Assembly: GCF_018598585.1 (NCBI RefSeq)
Contig: NZ_JAHESD010000003.1
Location: 124,001-188,000 of the forward strand
Reading direction: 5' to 3'
DNA length: 64,000 nucleotides
Source: Chryseosolibacter indicum
GTDB lineage: Bacteria > Bacteroidota > Bacteroidia > Cytophagales > Cyclobacteriaceae
Shown here: piece after piece, positions 26,190 through 37,919 of the stretch
How the letters are laid out: each line of letters begins with the position of its first letter
Numbering within the stretch: position 1 is the stretch's first letter
The notes under the pieces: generated by a model
Databases searched by the model: none
Told to the model about the DNA's origin: nothing
Seen by the model: only the letters and a program-made list of their open reading frames with translations
Made by a program: the position numbers and the translations under genes

Positions 26190-26795
26190 ATGGCAAGATA
26201 CACAGGCCCAAGGGTCAGAATTTCAAGAAGATTTAACGAGCCTATTTTAGGTGACAATAAGGCTTTGCAGAAAAAGAACTATGCTCCTGGTCAGCATGGT
26301 CGCGGAAAGAAGCGTAAGCAATCTGAATATGCTACGCAGCTTAACGAAAAGCAAAAGGCAAAATATATCTACGGATTATTAGAAAGACAATTTGCTAAAG
26401 TATTTAGTGAAGCGTCACGTAAGAAGGGTAAAACCGGTGAAGTTCTTTTACAACTTCTTGAAGCCAGATTAGATAATACTGTATATCGTTTAGGTATTGC
26501 TCCTACCAGAAGAGCAGCAAGGCAACTTGTATTGCATAAGCATATTCAAGTAAACGGGGAAACTGTAAATATTCCTTCGTTTACGCTGAAGCCTGGCGAT
26601 CTTGTAGGCGTGCGTGAGCGTTCTAAATCATTGGAGGTGATTACTAATACACTTTCAATTCAGGGCGCAAAAAAATACAATTGGTTAGAATGGGATAACA
26701 ACGAAATGGTTGGAAAAATTATCAACCTGCCTCCTCGCGAGGATATCCCGGAAAACATCAGCGAGCAATTGATCGTTGAATTGTATTCTAAGTAA
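26190..26795 (+). CDS. rpsD: 30S ribosomal protein S4
   Basis: S4, 201 residues, a primary assembly protein with an S4 RNA-binding domain ([20 protein letters not shown]). It is the zinc-free form. The mid-region [20 protein letters not shown] is conserved. In enterobacteria S4 represses the alpha operon; no matching pseudoknot could be assigned here. Confidence 0.98.
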   Translation: MARYTGPRVRISRRFNEPILGDNKALQKKNYAPGQHGRGKKRKQSEYATQLNEKQKAKYIYGLLERQFAKVFSEASRKKGKTGEVLLQLLEARLDNTVYRLGIAPTRRAARQLVLHKHIQVNGETVNIPSFTLKPGDLVGVRERSKSLEVITNTLSIQGAKKYNWLEWDNNEMVGKIINLPPREDIPENISEQLIVELYSK

Positions 26796-26820
26796 TTTTA
26801 AAGTTAATCAACACAACATT

Positions 26821-27810
26821 ATGTCAATATTAGCATTTCAAATGCCAGAGAAGGTTGTAATGGAAAAGTCCGATGATTTTCATGGACTTTTTACATTCAA
26901 GCCGCTGGAAAAAGGATACGGAGTTACTATTGGTAATGCACTGAGAAGAATTCTGTTATCTTCGCTGGAAGGTTATGCAATTACAGGTATTAAAATTCCT
27001 GGTGTGTTGCATGAATTTTCTACAATAGAAGGTGTTGTCGAAGATGTTGCTGAGATTATTCTCAACCTTAAAATGGTTCGCTTCAAGAAGATTGCTGATA
27101 ATTTTGATAATAAGATTACAGTAACTATCAAGAAACAAAAGCAGTTCAAGGCTGGAGATATTGCAAAGTTTACATCAGCATTTGAGATATTAAATCCTGA
27201 TCACGTAATCTGTAATATTGACGAGGCTGCCCAGTTTGAAGTAGAACTAACCCTTGAAAAGGGTAGAGGATACCTTCCTGCGGAAGAGAATAAACCAGCT
27301 GAACAAGTCTTTGGATTTATTCCTATTGACGCCATTTTCACGCCAATCAAAAACGTGAAATACAGCGTTGAGAACACCCGTGTTGAGCAAAAGACTGACT
27401 ACGAAAAGTTATTAATAGATATTGAAACTGATGGTTCTATCCATCCTGAGAAAGCTTTAGAAGGCGCTGCTCATATCCTTATTCAGCACTTCAGATTATT
27501 CTCAGATAAGTCTATCGAGCTCGAAACAGGTAAGGATGCTGAAATCGAACAAGTTGATGAAGAGATGCTTCACATGCGCAAGCTGTTGAAAACTCCGCTT
27601 CACGATCTTGACTTATCAGTACGCGCTTATAACTGCTTAAAAGCTGCTGACGTTAAAACATTAGGTGATCTTGTACAGCTTGAAATTTCGGATATGATGA
27701 AGTTTAGAAACTTCGGAAAGAAATCACTTGCTGAATTGGAACAACTGGTAGCTGAGAAAAACCTTACCTTCGGTATGGATCTCGCGAAGTATAAACTTGA
27801 TGAAGATTAA
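26821..27810 (+). CDS. rpoA: DNA-directed RNA polymerase subunit alpha
   Basis: Alpha subunit of RNA polymerase, 329 residues from the ATG at 26821 ([20 protein letters not shown]). The frame extending back to 26776 overlaps rpsD and is rejected. The N-terminal assembly domain shows [21 protein letters not shown]. The C-terminal DNA-binding domain shows [20 protein letters not shown] and [12 protein letters not shown]. Lies 25 bp after rpsD. Confidence 0.98.
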   Translation: MSILAFQMPEKVVMEKSDDFHGLFTFKPLEKGYGVTIGNALRRILLSSLEGYAITGIKIPGVLHEFSTIEGVVEDVAEIILNLKMVRFKKIADNFDNKITVTIKKQKQFKAGDIAKFTSAFEILNPDHVICNIDEAAQFEVELTLEKGRGYLPAEENKPAEQVFGFIPIDAIFTPIKNVKYSVENTRVEQKTDYEKLLIDIETDGSIHPEKALEGAAHILIQHFRLFSDKSIELETGKDAEIEQVDEEMLHMRKLLKTPLHDLDLSVRAYNCLKAADVKTLGDLVQLEISDMMKFRNFGKKSLAELEQLVAEKNLTFGMDLAKYKLDED

Positions 27811-27816
27811 TTAATC

Positions 27817-28347
27817 ATGAGACACGGGAAGAAAGTAAATCATTTAGGAAGGAAAACAGCTCACAGACAAGCGCTGCTTTCTAACCTCGCCTCTTCACTT
27901 ATTCTTAATAAGAGAATTACAACTACTGTAGCAAAGGCAAAAGCATTGAGAAAATATGTTGAGCCATTGTTAACAAAATCTAAAGAAGATACAACACACT
28001 CTAGAAGGGTAGTATTTTCCTACCTTGGAAACAAAGAATCTGTGAAGACTTTGTTTGGAGAAGTTGCTTCAAAGATTGCTGAACGCCCAGGTGGATATAC
28101 ACGCATTGTAAAACTTGCTGACACACGTCAGGGTGACAATGCTGAGATGTGCCTCATGGAACTAGTTGACTTTAACACGCTTTATACTAAAGACGGTGTT
28201 GCTAAAAAAGCGACAACAAGAAGAAGTCGCGCTAAGAAGAAGAAAGAAACTACTGAAGGTCCTGCTGCTGAAGGCACACAGGAAGCTACAGAAACTCAAG
28301 CAGAAGCTAAGCCAAAGAAAACTAGGGCTAAAAAAGAGAAAGAATAG
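27817..28347 (+). CDS. rplQ: 50S ribosomal protein L17 with long charged tail
   Basis: L17, 176 residues. The core begins [20 protein letters not shown] and ends about residue 120. The remaining ~55 residues are an Ala/Lys/Glu/Thr-rich, low-complexity extension not found in the ~127-residue E. coli protein and probably disordered. Last gene of the ribosomal operon, followed by a strong terminator. Confidence 0.97.
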   Translation: MRHGKKVNHLGRKTAHRQALLSNLASSLILNKRITTTVAKAKALRKYVEPLLTKSKEDTTHSRRVVFSYLGNKESVKTLFGEVASKIAERPGGYTRIVKLADTRQGDNAEMCLMELVDFNTLYTKDGVAKKATTRRSRAKKKKETTEGPAAEGTQEATETQAEAKPKKTRAKKEKE

Positions 28348-28370
28348 TGTTTCAGATATTTATACAAAGA

Positions 28371-28403
28371 AGGGATTGGAGTTTAACTTCAATCCCTTTT
28401 TTT
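28371..28403 (+). terminator. Rho-independent terminator after rplQ
   Basis: An 11-bp stem (28371-28381 with 28387-28397, one G-T pair), a 5-nt loop and a run of T to 28403. It closes the ribosomal operon. Confidence 0.9.
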
Positions 28404-28466
28404 ATGTTCAGCTTATTACATAGATACTTTAATGGGTAGATGTCTATGAAAATGTTTCACAAGATT

Positions 28467-28474
28467 TATTTTTG
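28467..28474 (+). promoter_or_regulatory. Candidate -7 element before carA
   Basis: TATTTTTG fits TAnnTTTG and ends only 9 bp before the carA ATG, which would give a very short or absent leader. No -33 TTTG is visible at the usual distance. Confidence 0.35.
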
Positions 28475-28483
28475 TAACTAATT

Positions 28484-30900
<2,417 letters not shown>

Positions 30901-30922
30901 TCGAGCAGTCGATATATAACTA

Positions 30923-30960
30923 AGAGAGGTTGCCTCAAAAAAGGCAGCCTCTTTACTTTT
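30923..30960 (+). terminator. Rho-independent terminator after eno
   Basis: An 11-bp stem with one G-T pair (30925-30935 with 30942-30952), a 6-nt A-rich loop and a T-rich tail. It begins 22 bp after the stop codon. Confidence 0.88.
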
Positions 30961-31162
30961 TCAAGAACCAAAACCTTAATATTCAATCGACTTTCGCTTA
31001 TAGTGTTCTCTAAGGATAAGCAGGCGTAAAAAGCTCCCCTAAAGTATTTTCCCTAAAATAGCTGTCCAATCTGTGGTATTTTTCGTATCGTATATACCGT
31101 CTCACTAGCCCTTGTCGGGCAGAAATTCAGTTTTAAATTTCATTATCTCATTGCTTGGCAAG

Positions 31163-31195
31163 GAGCACCTGGAGACCACCACAAGAGCACCTAGA
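31163..31195. repeat. Degenerate 11-bp tandem repeat after eno
   Basis: GAGCACCTGGA, GACCACCACAA, GAGCACCTAGA lie in register, followed by GTGGAGAAATC. They sit in the 430-bp non-coding stretch between eno and the next gene. Period and G-A-rich composition resemble the repeat at 9035-9078. The rest of the gap holds the eno terminator, a small GCCC/GGGC hairpin near 31110 and the palindrome at 31279. Confidence 0.5.
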
Positions 31196-31278
31196 GTGGA
31201 GAAATCTACTTGCTAATCCATATCTAGCCCTTACCTTATCTCTGTTTTAACTATAAATTATCGCCTTGTAGAATACTT

Positions 31279-31297
31279 TTTGACACTACTTGTCAAA
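31279..31297. promoter_or_regulatory. Palindrome TTTGACA-N5-TGTCAAA upstream of the 190-residue protein
   Basis: A perfect 7-bp inverted repeat with a 5-bp spacer lies 35 bp before the start codon at 31332. Its size and position suit a dimeric regulator operator, but it could be incidental. No regulator is assigned. Confidence 0.35.
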
Positions 31298-31331
31298 GGC
31301 CTGTATCATATTGCTCTAAAAAAAGACATTT

Positions 31332-31904
31332 ATGGCAGTACTACGAACAAACTCTATGGTTAAAGGCTTTAGTGGGTCTATAGGCAAACTTGTGCTTAAA
31401 CAAGTGCGTGGCAAAACCATTTTAAGCCGTGCTCCGAAATTCACTGGTAAACAAAGCGAAAAACAACGGGAGAACCGGTTAAAATTCAAAGCTGCATCTG
31501 TTTATGCTAAACATATCTTAACAGATCCGCAGAAGAAAGCTTATTACCTCCAGAAAGCAAAGAAGCTAAAGCTTCCCAATGCCTATACTGCAGTAATTAA
31601 AGATTATATGAGCAAGAGCGAGATCAGAGACATCAATACCAGTAAATTCAAGGGCAAGGCAGGCGATACAATTAAAATAAAGGTGTTCAAGAAACATTTT
31701 GCCGTACACAAGGTTCGAATCATTGTCTGTGATGAACAAGGTTCGCTCCTAACATCTGCTATGGCTGTTAGAAGGGGCATGGATGAATTTGTCTTCACTG
31801 CAGCGGAAACACTCACGCTAAAACCTGCTTTTACGGTAAAAGCAATTATTGAGGATCATTCATGGAATAAGGCGCAGAAGCAAATTACCTTATCTAATCC
31901 CTAA
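31332..31904 (+). CDS. Conserved-looking hypothetical protein, 190 residues
   Basis: Cytoplasmic, strongly basic protein without signal peptide or membrane segment. The N-terminal half (VKGFSGSIGKLVLKQVRGKT, then RAPKFTGKQSEKQRENRLKF) resembles, by my recollection, a family of Bacteroidota proteins with a GxIGxLV...RGKT...K start (DUF6266-like); I cannot confirm this. The C-terminal half reads as alternating beta strands. It is monocistronic between eno and the FtsB-like gene. Function unknown. Confidence 0.75.
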   Translation: MAVLRTNSMVKGFSGSIGKLVLKQVRGKTILSRAPKFTGKQSEKQRENRLKFKAASVYAKHILTDPQKKAYYLQKAKKLKLPNAYTAVIKDYMSKSEIRDINTSKFKGKAGDTIKIKVFKKHFAVHKVRIIVCDEQGSLLTSAMAVRRGMDEFVFTAAETLTLKPAFTVKAIIEDHSWNKAQKQITLSNP

Positions 31905-31969
31905 GGATAAAGGATAAGTCCTGGTTGTCTTTGAGTTACCAATAACTGTTAGAAACATAATTTTTGTCT

Positions 31970-31977
31970 TAATTTTG
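31970..31977 (+). promoter_or_regulatory. Candidate -7 element upstream of the FtsB-like gene
   Basis: TAATTTTG matches TAnnTTTG, 142 bp before the ATG at 32120. No -33 TTTG is evident, so support is limited. The leader in between is AT-rich with no clear structure. Confidence 0.3.
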
Positions 31978-32119
31978 CACGAAGGTTACTACGTTCTTGG
32001 GAGGTTAAACCAGGAATTTAATATCCTTCTTAAGCTATTTTAAGAAACTTCTTCTGTTTATCTTCGTTCTAGTAAATAGCCGGAACAAGTTTTTTACTTT
32101 CGTAACCATTTTTTAAGCT

Positions 32120-32413
32120 ATGTTCAAAAAACTTCCTAAGGTCTTCCGAAACTTTTATGTGGTTAGTATAGCCATCTTTCTTATTTGGATGTTGGTTCTT
32201 GATTCTAACAACCTTATCGCAAGGTATCAGTTAGGTGCGAAGTTGAATAATCTTGAAGATGAGAAAGAATACTATCAGAATAAAATTAAAGAAGTTGAGA
32301 AGGATAGAGACGAACTCTTTGGCGATAAGGAATCCGTCGAGAAATTCGCTCGCGAAAAATACCTGATGAAAAAAGAATCAGAAGATATATACGTTATAGT
32401 TGAAGAAGAATAA
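32120..32413 (+). CDS. FtsB/DivIC-family septum formation protein
   Basis: Single-pass membrane protein of 97 residues. A short cytoplasmic N-terminus, one membrane helix (FYVVSIAIFLIWMLVL), a coiled coil (residues ~38-75) and the conserved tail EKFAREKYLMKKESEDIYVI match the FtsB/DivIC family, which links FtsL and FtsQ in the divisome. In E. coli ftsB also lies next to eno; here one gene intervenes. Followed after 11 bp by an outer-membrane protein gene. Confidence 0.85.
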   Translation: MFKKLPKVFRNFYVVSIAIFLIWMLVLDSNNLIARYQLGAKLNNLEDEKEYYQNKIKEVEKDRDELFGDKESVEKFAREKYLMKKESEDIYVIVEEE

Positions 32414-32424
32414 TAAGTAATCGT

Positions 32425-32991
32425 ATGATCAGAATAGCTTCCCTTCTTTTCTTGCTCGTTGTAGTCTCCAATGCGTTTGGTCAAGGAGAAGAAAATAGCC
32501 TGAAAGGAACTCCTTTTAAAGATCGAATAGTTTTCGGTGGTGGGCTTGGTTTAGGGTTTAGTAATGTACAGGATTTTATTTCTGTTTCACCAGTAGTTGG
32601 TTACAGACTTACCGAAAGGTTAATGGCAGGAGCAAATATTAGCTATAGATATACAAATTATAAATACTATCGTCCTTCTATAAAGCTTAACGATTACGGT
32701 GTAGGTCCTTTTGCGCGATTTACAGTTTATAAGAACATATTTGTTCAGGCAGAATACGAATACCTGAACTACGAATTCCCAACCTCATCCATTGGAGAAA
32801 ACACACGTAAAACCTTTAATAGCTTCCTCGCCGGCGGTGGCTTTATTCAACCTCTTGGGCCGAACGTAGGTTTCTACCTGATGGCGTTGTATAACTTTTC
32901 TTATAAAAATCCACCTGCGGGCGAATATCTTCCTTACGATAGTCCGCTTGTGTTAAGAGCTGGCGTTAATATTGGCAACTTTGGTTTTTAA
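32425..32991 (+). CDS. Outer-membrane beta-barrel protein (hypothetical)
   Basis: Protein of 188 residues with a clear signal peptide (MIRIASLLFLLVVVSNAFGQ). The mature part alternates hydrophobic and polar residues with aromatic-rich strands such as GYRLTERLMAGANISYRYTN, typical of small OmpW/OmpA-type eight-strand barrels. No enzymatic motif. Probably co-transcribed with the FtsB-like gene. It overlaps the convergent dehydrogenase gene by 4 bp. Confidence 0.75.
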   Translation: MIRIASLLFLLVVVSNAFGQGEENSLKGTPFKDRIVFGGGLGLGFSNVQDFISVSPVVGYRLTERLMAGANISYRYTNYKYYRPSIKLNDYGVGPFARFTVYKNIFVQAEYEYLNYEFPTSSIGENTRKTFNSFLAGGGFIQPLGPNVGFYLMALYNFSYKNPPAGEYLPYDSPLVLRAGVNIGNFGF

Positions 32992-34064
32992 AATTCGACA
33001 TTAAACCTTCCTGCCAGTTCTGTAAGATCATCAACTACTTTTGGATTTAAAGGAATACCACTTTTCTTTCTTTCGATACTCATTTCCCTCTCCGGATCTC
33101 CGGGAATGATTAACTTTTCCTCGCCTTCAACAGTCTTTGCAGACCTGAATCGGGTAATCCAGTTATCCATATGTATTTTAAATTCCTGGGCAGGACGAAA
33201 TGCATCAATGCGCATCGCACCAAAGAAATGACCTATCCCTTCACCTACTGGGTCTGCCGGTGGCGCCAGAAATGCAACAAAGGGAGGGACCCACGGGCCA
33301 TAATTTGCACCTGACAGTACAGCCGAAAAAATATCAACCCACGCTCCAAGGCAAAAACCTTTATGACTTCCATGCTCCCTGTCACTACCCAGTGGTATTA
33401 ACGCTCCGCCTTCTTTCAATTCATGTGGGTTAGTAGAAGCGCTGCCATCTTTTTTCTGAATCCACCCCTCAGGAGCATCTTTATTCTTCCGTTGTAGTAT
33501 TTCAAGTTTTCCATTCGCTGCGGTCGTAGTAGCAAAGTCGGCAACAAACGGAGGTTGTTTGTCAGCAGGTATGGCTATAGCTATCGGGTTGGTTGCAAGT
33601 AACCTTTCTACGGAAAAAGTTGGGGCTACAAGAGGACTTGCGTTTGTCATGGAAAGGCCGATCATATCATGTTCTAAAGCCATCATGGCATGATGCCCGG
33701 CTATTCCAAAATGATTTGAATTCTTCACTGCAACCCATCCCGTCCCTGCCACCGAAGCCTTCTTTATCGCTATCTCCATTGCTTGTGGTGCCACTACTAA
33801 ACCTAATCCACCATCGCCGTCAACTACTGCGGTACTGGGGGATTCATGTACAATTTTAACCTTCGGATTTGCATTAACACGTTTCGCCTCCCAAAGTCTT
33901 ACATAGCCAGATAATCGCGCAATTCCATGCGAGTCTATTCCTCTTAAATCAGCATTTAGCAGTACGTCCGTGGCTAAAACGGCCTGCTCTTCAGGGCACC
34001 CGATCTTCTTGAATATCTTATAGGTAAAATCCTTTAAGCGTTGTAGTTCAAATACTTTATCCAT
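32988..34064 (-). CDS. Ldh2/malate-lactate dehydrogenase family oxidoreductase
   Basis: NAD(P)-dependent oxidoreductase of the LDH2/MDHG2 fold, 358 residues from the preferred start at 34064 (MDKVFELQRLKDF); the frame to 34121 adds an unlikely N-terminus. The catalytic histidine is in RGIDSHGIARL, and VKNSNHFGIAGHHAM plus ATNPIAIAIPA are family blocks. Members act on malate, L-lactate, ureidoglycolate, sulfolactate or diketogulonate, so the substrate stays open. Monocistronic. Confidence 0.9.
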   Translation of the reverse strand: MDKVFELQRLKDFTYKIFKKIGCPEEQAVLATDVLLNADLRGIDSHGIARLSGYVRLWEAKRVNANPKVKIVHESPSTAVVDGDGGLGLVVAPQAMEIAIKKASVAGTGWVAVKNSNHFGIAGHHAMMALEHDMIGLSMTNASPLVAPTFSVERLLATNPIAIAIPADKQPPFVADFATTTAANGKLEILQRKNKDAPEGWIQKKDGSASTNPHELKEGGALIPLGSDREHGSHKGFCLGAWVDIFSAVLSGANYGPWVPPFVAFLAPPADPVGEGIGHFFGAMRIDAFRPAQEFKIHMDNWITRFRSAKTVEGEEKLIIPGDPEREMSIERKKSGIPLNPKVVDDLTELAGRFNVEF

Positions 34065-34197
34065 AGCACATGTAAAACCCAAAAGTAACTGAAAGTGTGG
34101 TATTGCGTTTGCATTAAGCAAACGAAATTCAGGTTTAGTTTATGGAATCCTAACTTTTTCGCATCTATTCCATATAAAATCATTATTATTAATCATT

Positions 34198-35808
34198 ATG
34201 AAAAATTCGCCTTTGTTGATTTTACTGCTATTCACTTCACTATCCCTTTCTGCCCAACAGGAAAGGAAAGTTGATTCGAAGATCACTAACGTTACTGTAT
34301 TCCTAAATAAGGCACAGATAACGCGTGAAGTTAAAACACGTGTAGAAGCTGGTAAAACAAATATTGTAGTTACCGGTGTTACTTCACAACTCGATCCACA
34401 AAGCATTCAGGTATCAGGAAAAGGAAACTTTATCTTAATTGGCATTACACATCAACAGAATTTTATAAACGAATTCAATTATCCACCTTCATTGCAGCGC
34501 TTAAAAGACTCGTTGGATTATGTTGAGAAACAGCTCATCATGGAAAACAACCAGAAGGAAATACTCACAAAGGAAGAACAACTTTTGTCAAGCAATCAGA
34601 AAATAGGAGGGGCTAATCAAAACCTTACCGTAGCTGAACTTAAAGCAATGATGGATTTTTATAAGGCTAGGCTCACAGATATTCTCACTGCAAAAATTAA
34701 AGTAGACGAGAAACTTAAGAAGTTAAATGAAACACGAGCAAAACTACAACGCCAGGTAAATGAAGAGCGTGATCTCTTCTCACGCAATACAGGTGAAATT
34801 GTAGTAAGCGTATCAGCAGAGCAACAAACCAATGTAGACTTAGAACTTAACTACGTTGTACAAAATGCTGGCTGGTATCCTGTTTATGATCTGCGCGCTG
34901 TAAATACAAAATCACCTGTGCAGTTAAATTATAAAGCTAATGTCTACCAGGCTACCGGCGAAGAATGGAAGAATGTAAAACTCAAACTCTCTACAGCCAA
35001 TCCATCACAAGGAGGCTTAAAGCCGGAACTTAATGCATGGTATGTAGATGTATACAATCCTGTAGTACGACAATTAAAAGGAAGAGCCCGGGGAGTTAGC
35101 ATGATGAAGAAAGCAGAAGCTGATATGGAGGTAACAGAAGAAGAAGTAATGGCCGCCCCTGCAGCAAGTTTGGCAGAACATGTTACAACAGTTCAAACTT
35201 CTGTAAACACAGAATTCAATATCAGTCTACCTTATACCATAACATCTTCCAATAAGCCCACACTGGTAGATATCAGGAAGCATGATCTCAAAGCAAACTA
35301 TCAGTACGCCGTTGCACCAAAATTAGATAGCGATGCATTTCTTATGGCTAAGATTCTCGGTTGGGAAGAATACAGCCTTCTTCCAGGTGAAGCAAATGTG
35401 TTCTTTGAAGGCACTTTCGTGGGAAAAACTTTTATCGATCCTAACCAGATTAAAGACACCCTAGCCGTTTCTATGGGAAGAGATAAACGAATCACTGTAA
35501 AGAGAGAAAAGCTTCAGGATTACACATCTAAAAAATTAATAGGCTCTAACCAACGAGAAGCATATGCTTACGAAATCTCTGTTAGAAACAATAAAGGCGA
35601 AGCTATACAACTCGTTGTTGAAGATCAGATCCCTGTGTCGCAGAATAGCCAGATTGAAGTAAGTGTTATTGATACTGCCAATGCAAAGTATAGCAAAGAC
35701 AATGGTAAACTAACATGGGAGTTTAACATCCAGCCAGGCGAAACAAAAAAGATGGTGTATAAATTTGAATTAAAGTATCCGAAAGATATTACCATTTCAG
35801 GGTTATAA
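34198..35808 (+). CDS. DUF4139 / mucoidy inhibitor MuiA family protein
   Basis: Exported protein of 536 residues. Signal peptide (LLILLLFTSLSLSAQ), an N-terminal DUF4140-like domain (ITNVTVFLNKAQITREVKTR), a coiled coil around residues 95-190, and a large DUF4139 beta-domain from LNYVVQNAGWYPVYDLRA to the end. The family is widespread, but its biochemical role is not established; the mucoidy-inhibitor name comes from one genetic study. Monocistronic. Confidence 0.88.
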   Translation: MKNSPLLILLLFTSLSLSAQQERKVDSKITNVTVFLNKAQITREVKTRVEAGKTNIVVTGVTSQLDPQSIQVSGKGNFILIGITHQQNFINEFNYPPSLQRLKDSLDYVEKQLIMENNQKEILTKEEQLLSSNQKIGGANQNLTVAELKAMMDFYKARLTDILTAKIKVDEKLKKLNETRAKLQRQVNEERDLFSRNTGEIVVSVSAEQQTNVDLELNYVVQNAGWYPVYDLRAVNTKSPVQLNYKANVYQATGEEWKNVKLKLSTANPSQGGLKPELNAWYVDVYNPVVRQLKGRARGVSMMKKAEADMEVTEEEVMAAPAASLAEHVTTVQTSVNTEFNISLPYTITSSNKPTLVDIRKHDLKANYQYAVAPKLDSDAFLMAKILGWEEYSLLPGEANVFFEGTFVGKTFIDPNQIKDTLAVSMGRDKRITVKREKLQDYTSKKLIGSNQREAYAYEISVRNNKGEAIQLVVEDQIPVSQNSQIEVSVIDTANAKYSKDNGKLTWEFNIQPGETKKMVYKFELKYPKDITISGL

Positions 35809-35942
35809 TTAAGAAATAGGGAAGGGCATAGTTACTTGTCCTCGTTATTCTTTTTTTTGTAAAAATCATACGTCTGGTGTTTAAGAATATTCTGTTGGAG
35901 ATTTTATTATTATCTTCAACAGTTTTTTCTAACCCACTAGTT

Positions 35943-37916
35943 ATGTCAACTACCTTAATAAGGGTTGTTATTCTATTTTTTATTTCCTTTTCTGTAGCTG
36001 CACAAGATCTTGATTCTTTGCTGAACATGAGCGCCTATACCCAGGAATCGGAACTTCAAAAAGTGCTAAACCAGAATTTAACGGTCTCATCTGCAAAAGC
36101 GCTAACTACCCGCGAAACACCCGGCATTATCAGCCTCATCACAGCAGAGGAAATTCAAAACGCTGGCGCTCGTGATATCATTGATATTTTACGACTGGTG
36201 CCTGGTTTCGAAATAGCACAAGACCTTCAGTTTGTATTGGGTATGGGCTTACGAGGAAGTTGGGCCAACGAAGGTAAGGTTCTTGTAATGATGGATGGCC
36301 AGCCATTCAATGAGCTGCTTTATCAGGGCGTGGCACTTGGTAACAGATTCCCCGTCGATGCCATAGAGCGAATTGAGATCATACGTGGACCCGGGTCTGC
36401 AATTTATGGTGGCTCTGCAGAGTATGGTGTAATTAATATAATCACCAAAGCTGCGGATAAGCTAAATGGTGTACACGTTTTTGGTGTGTCAGGGTTTCAT
36501 AGCAATAATATTGGCCGTATTAACGGTGGCGTGTCTGTTGCTCAAAAAAAGGATAACATCTCCTGGGATTTATCCTTTTTTAAGGGAAAGGGAATTGTCA
36601 GCGACAGGCCATTCACAGATTTCAATGGCGATACAACCCTGAGTTCCCTTGCCAATGTTGCAGATTCCGACCCAATGAATTTAAACGTCGGACTCAAGGC
36701 TAAAGGCTTTCAAATAAGGGGAATGTATGATGAGTTTAAAACCAGTGATCCCTTCACGTATGTCAACTTCAGAAATTATGCTGTTGACGTCAAGTACGAT
36801 TACAAAGCGAGCAAAAAGTTATTGATTACCCCCCAATTAAAGTATTATAATCAGATCCCTTTTCAATATGGATATTTCGATACATTTACTGATGTTGATG
36901 GTACCGTTTACGAAGCAGATGAAGATTACCTCAAGGTAAGAGCTGAACGCTATTACGGCTCTTTATCTTTTGTTTATGATTTATCCAGAAAGGTGAATAT
37001 CAATTTCGGTGGGTTATACTTTCAAGACAAAGCTACTGATCTTTTAAAATCCGATTACTTCGGAGCTAACAAGGTTTCGTTCAATAACGTTGGGTTCTTT
37101 GCTCAATCTCTGCTTAAGCACCGTTTGGTAAACGCAACACTTGGCTTTAGATACGAACGTAACAATGCTTACGGAGATGCGTTTGTACCACGGGTAGCAT
37201 TAACAAAGAAAATTGAGAACTTGCACTTCAAGATATTATATAGCCAGTCCTTCAGAGCACCTTCTATTGAGAATATCAACCTGGCGTATGAAGGGAAGAT
37301 TAAACCTGAACAGTCTCAGGTGTTTGAAACAGAAATAGGTTATCAATTTACACCGGAAATGCTCCTTGCAGTTAACGTTTTTAGTCTTCGCACGAAAGAT
37401 GTAATTGTTTACCTGGTTTCTGATGATGTTTACAAAAACTATCCCAAGTCAGGTTCTTATGGTGTTGAAATGGTTTACAGTGTTCGTAAGAGTAATTGGT
37501 ATACAAATCTAACGTACTCTTTCAGCAGAGCAGGAAAAAGCAGTGACGCCGATCCTTACGAAATACCCGGCCTACGAGATCAGTATCTTGCCATGACATC
37601 TCATAAATTTACGTTGAACACTAACTTCTACATTAACAAGAGCATCTCGCTTAATCCAACCTTTATAGGTGTAGGTAAGCGATATGCCTATACAGCACCT
37701 GATGTCATTACAAAGCTTGATCCTTACTTCCTTGCTAACGTGTTTTTGAATTTTAAAGAGATCTATAAAGGGTTTACTGCAGGAGTTGGGGTTTATGATT
37801 TGTTTAATGAGAAGCCCTCTTTTCCTCAAGGCTATAACGGAGATTATGCACCAGTGCCAGGAAGAAGCCGTGAGTTTGTTCTGAAACTATCATATCAACT
37901 TAATTTTAAGAAATAG
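35943..37916 (+). CDS. TonB-dependent outer-membrane receptor
   Basis: Energy-coupled outer-membrane transporter, 657 residues from the ATG at 35943 (MSTTLIRVVILFFISFSVAA), which gives a proper signal peptide; the frame from a GTG at 35877 is longer but less likely. The plug domain covers about residues 50-170 (TPGIISLITAEEIQNAGARD, VMMDGQPFNE, IEIIRGPGSAIYGG). The barrel shows FRAPSIENINLAYEG and a C-terminal aromatic-rich strand. A YfiR-family gene follows after 3 bp, so the two form an operon. Ligand unknown. Confidence 0.9.
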   Translation: MSTTLIRVVILFFISFSVAAQDLDSLLNMSAYTQESELQKVLNQNLTVSSAKALTTRETPGIISLITAEEIQNAGARDIIDILRLVPGFEIAQDLQFVLGMGLRGSWANEGKVLVMMDGQPFNELLYQGVALGNRFPVDAIERIEIIRGPGSAIYGGSAEYGVINIITKAADKLNGVHVFGVSGFHSNNIGRINGGVSVAQKKDNISWDLSFFKGKGIVSDRPFTDFNGDTTLSSLANVADSDPMNLNVGLKAKGFQIRGMYDEFKTSDPFTYVNFRNYAVDVKYDYKASKKLLITPQLKYYNQIPFQYGYFDTFTDVDGTVYEADEDYLKVRAERYYGSLSFVYDLSRKVNINFGGLYFQDKATDLLKSDYFGANKVSFNNVGFFAQSLLKHRLVNATLGFRYERNNAYGDAFVPRVALTKKIENLHFKILYSQSFRAPSIENINLAYEGKIKPEQSQVFETEIGYQFTPEMLLAVNVFSLRTKDVIVYLVSDDVYKNYPKSGSYGVEMVYSVRKSNWYTNLTYSFSRAGKSSDADPYEIPGLRDQYLAMTSHKFTLNTNFYINKSISLNPTFIGVGKRYAYTAPDVITKLDPYFLANVFLNFKEIYKGFTAGVGVYDLFNEKPSFPQGYNGDYAPVPGRSREFVLKLSYQLNFKK

Positions 37917-37919
37917 CCC

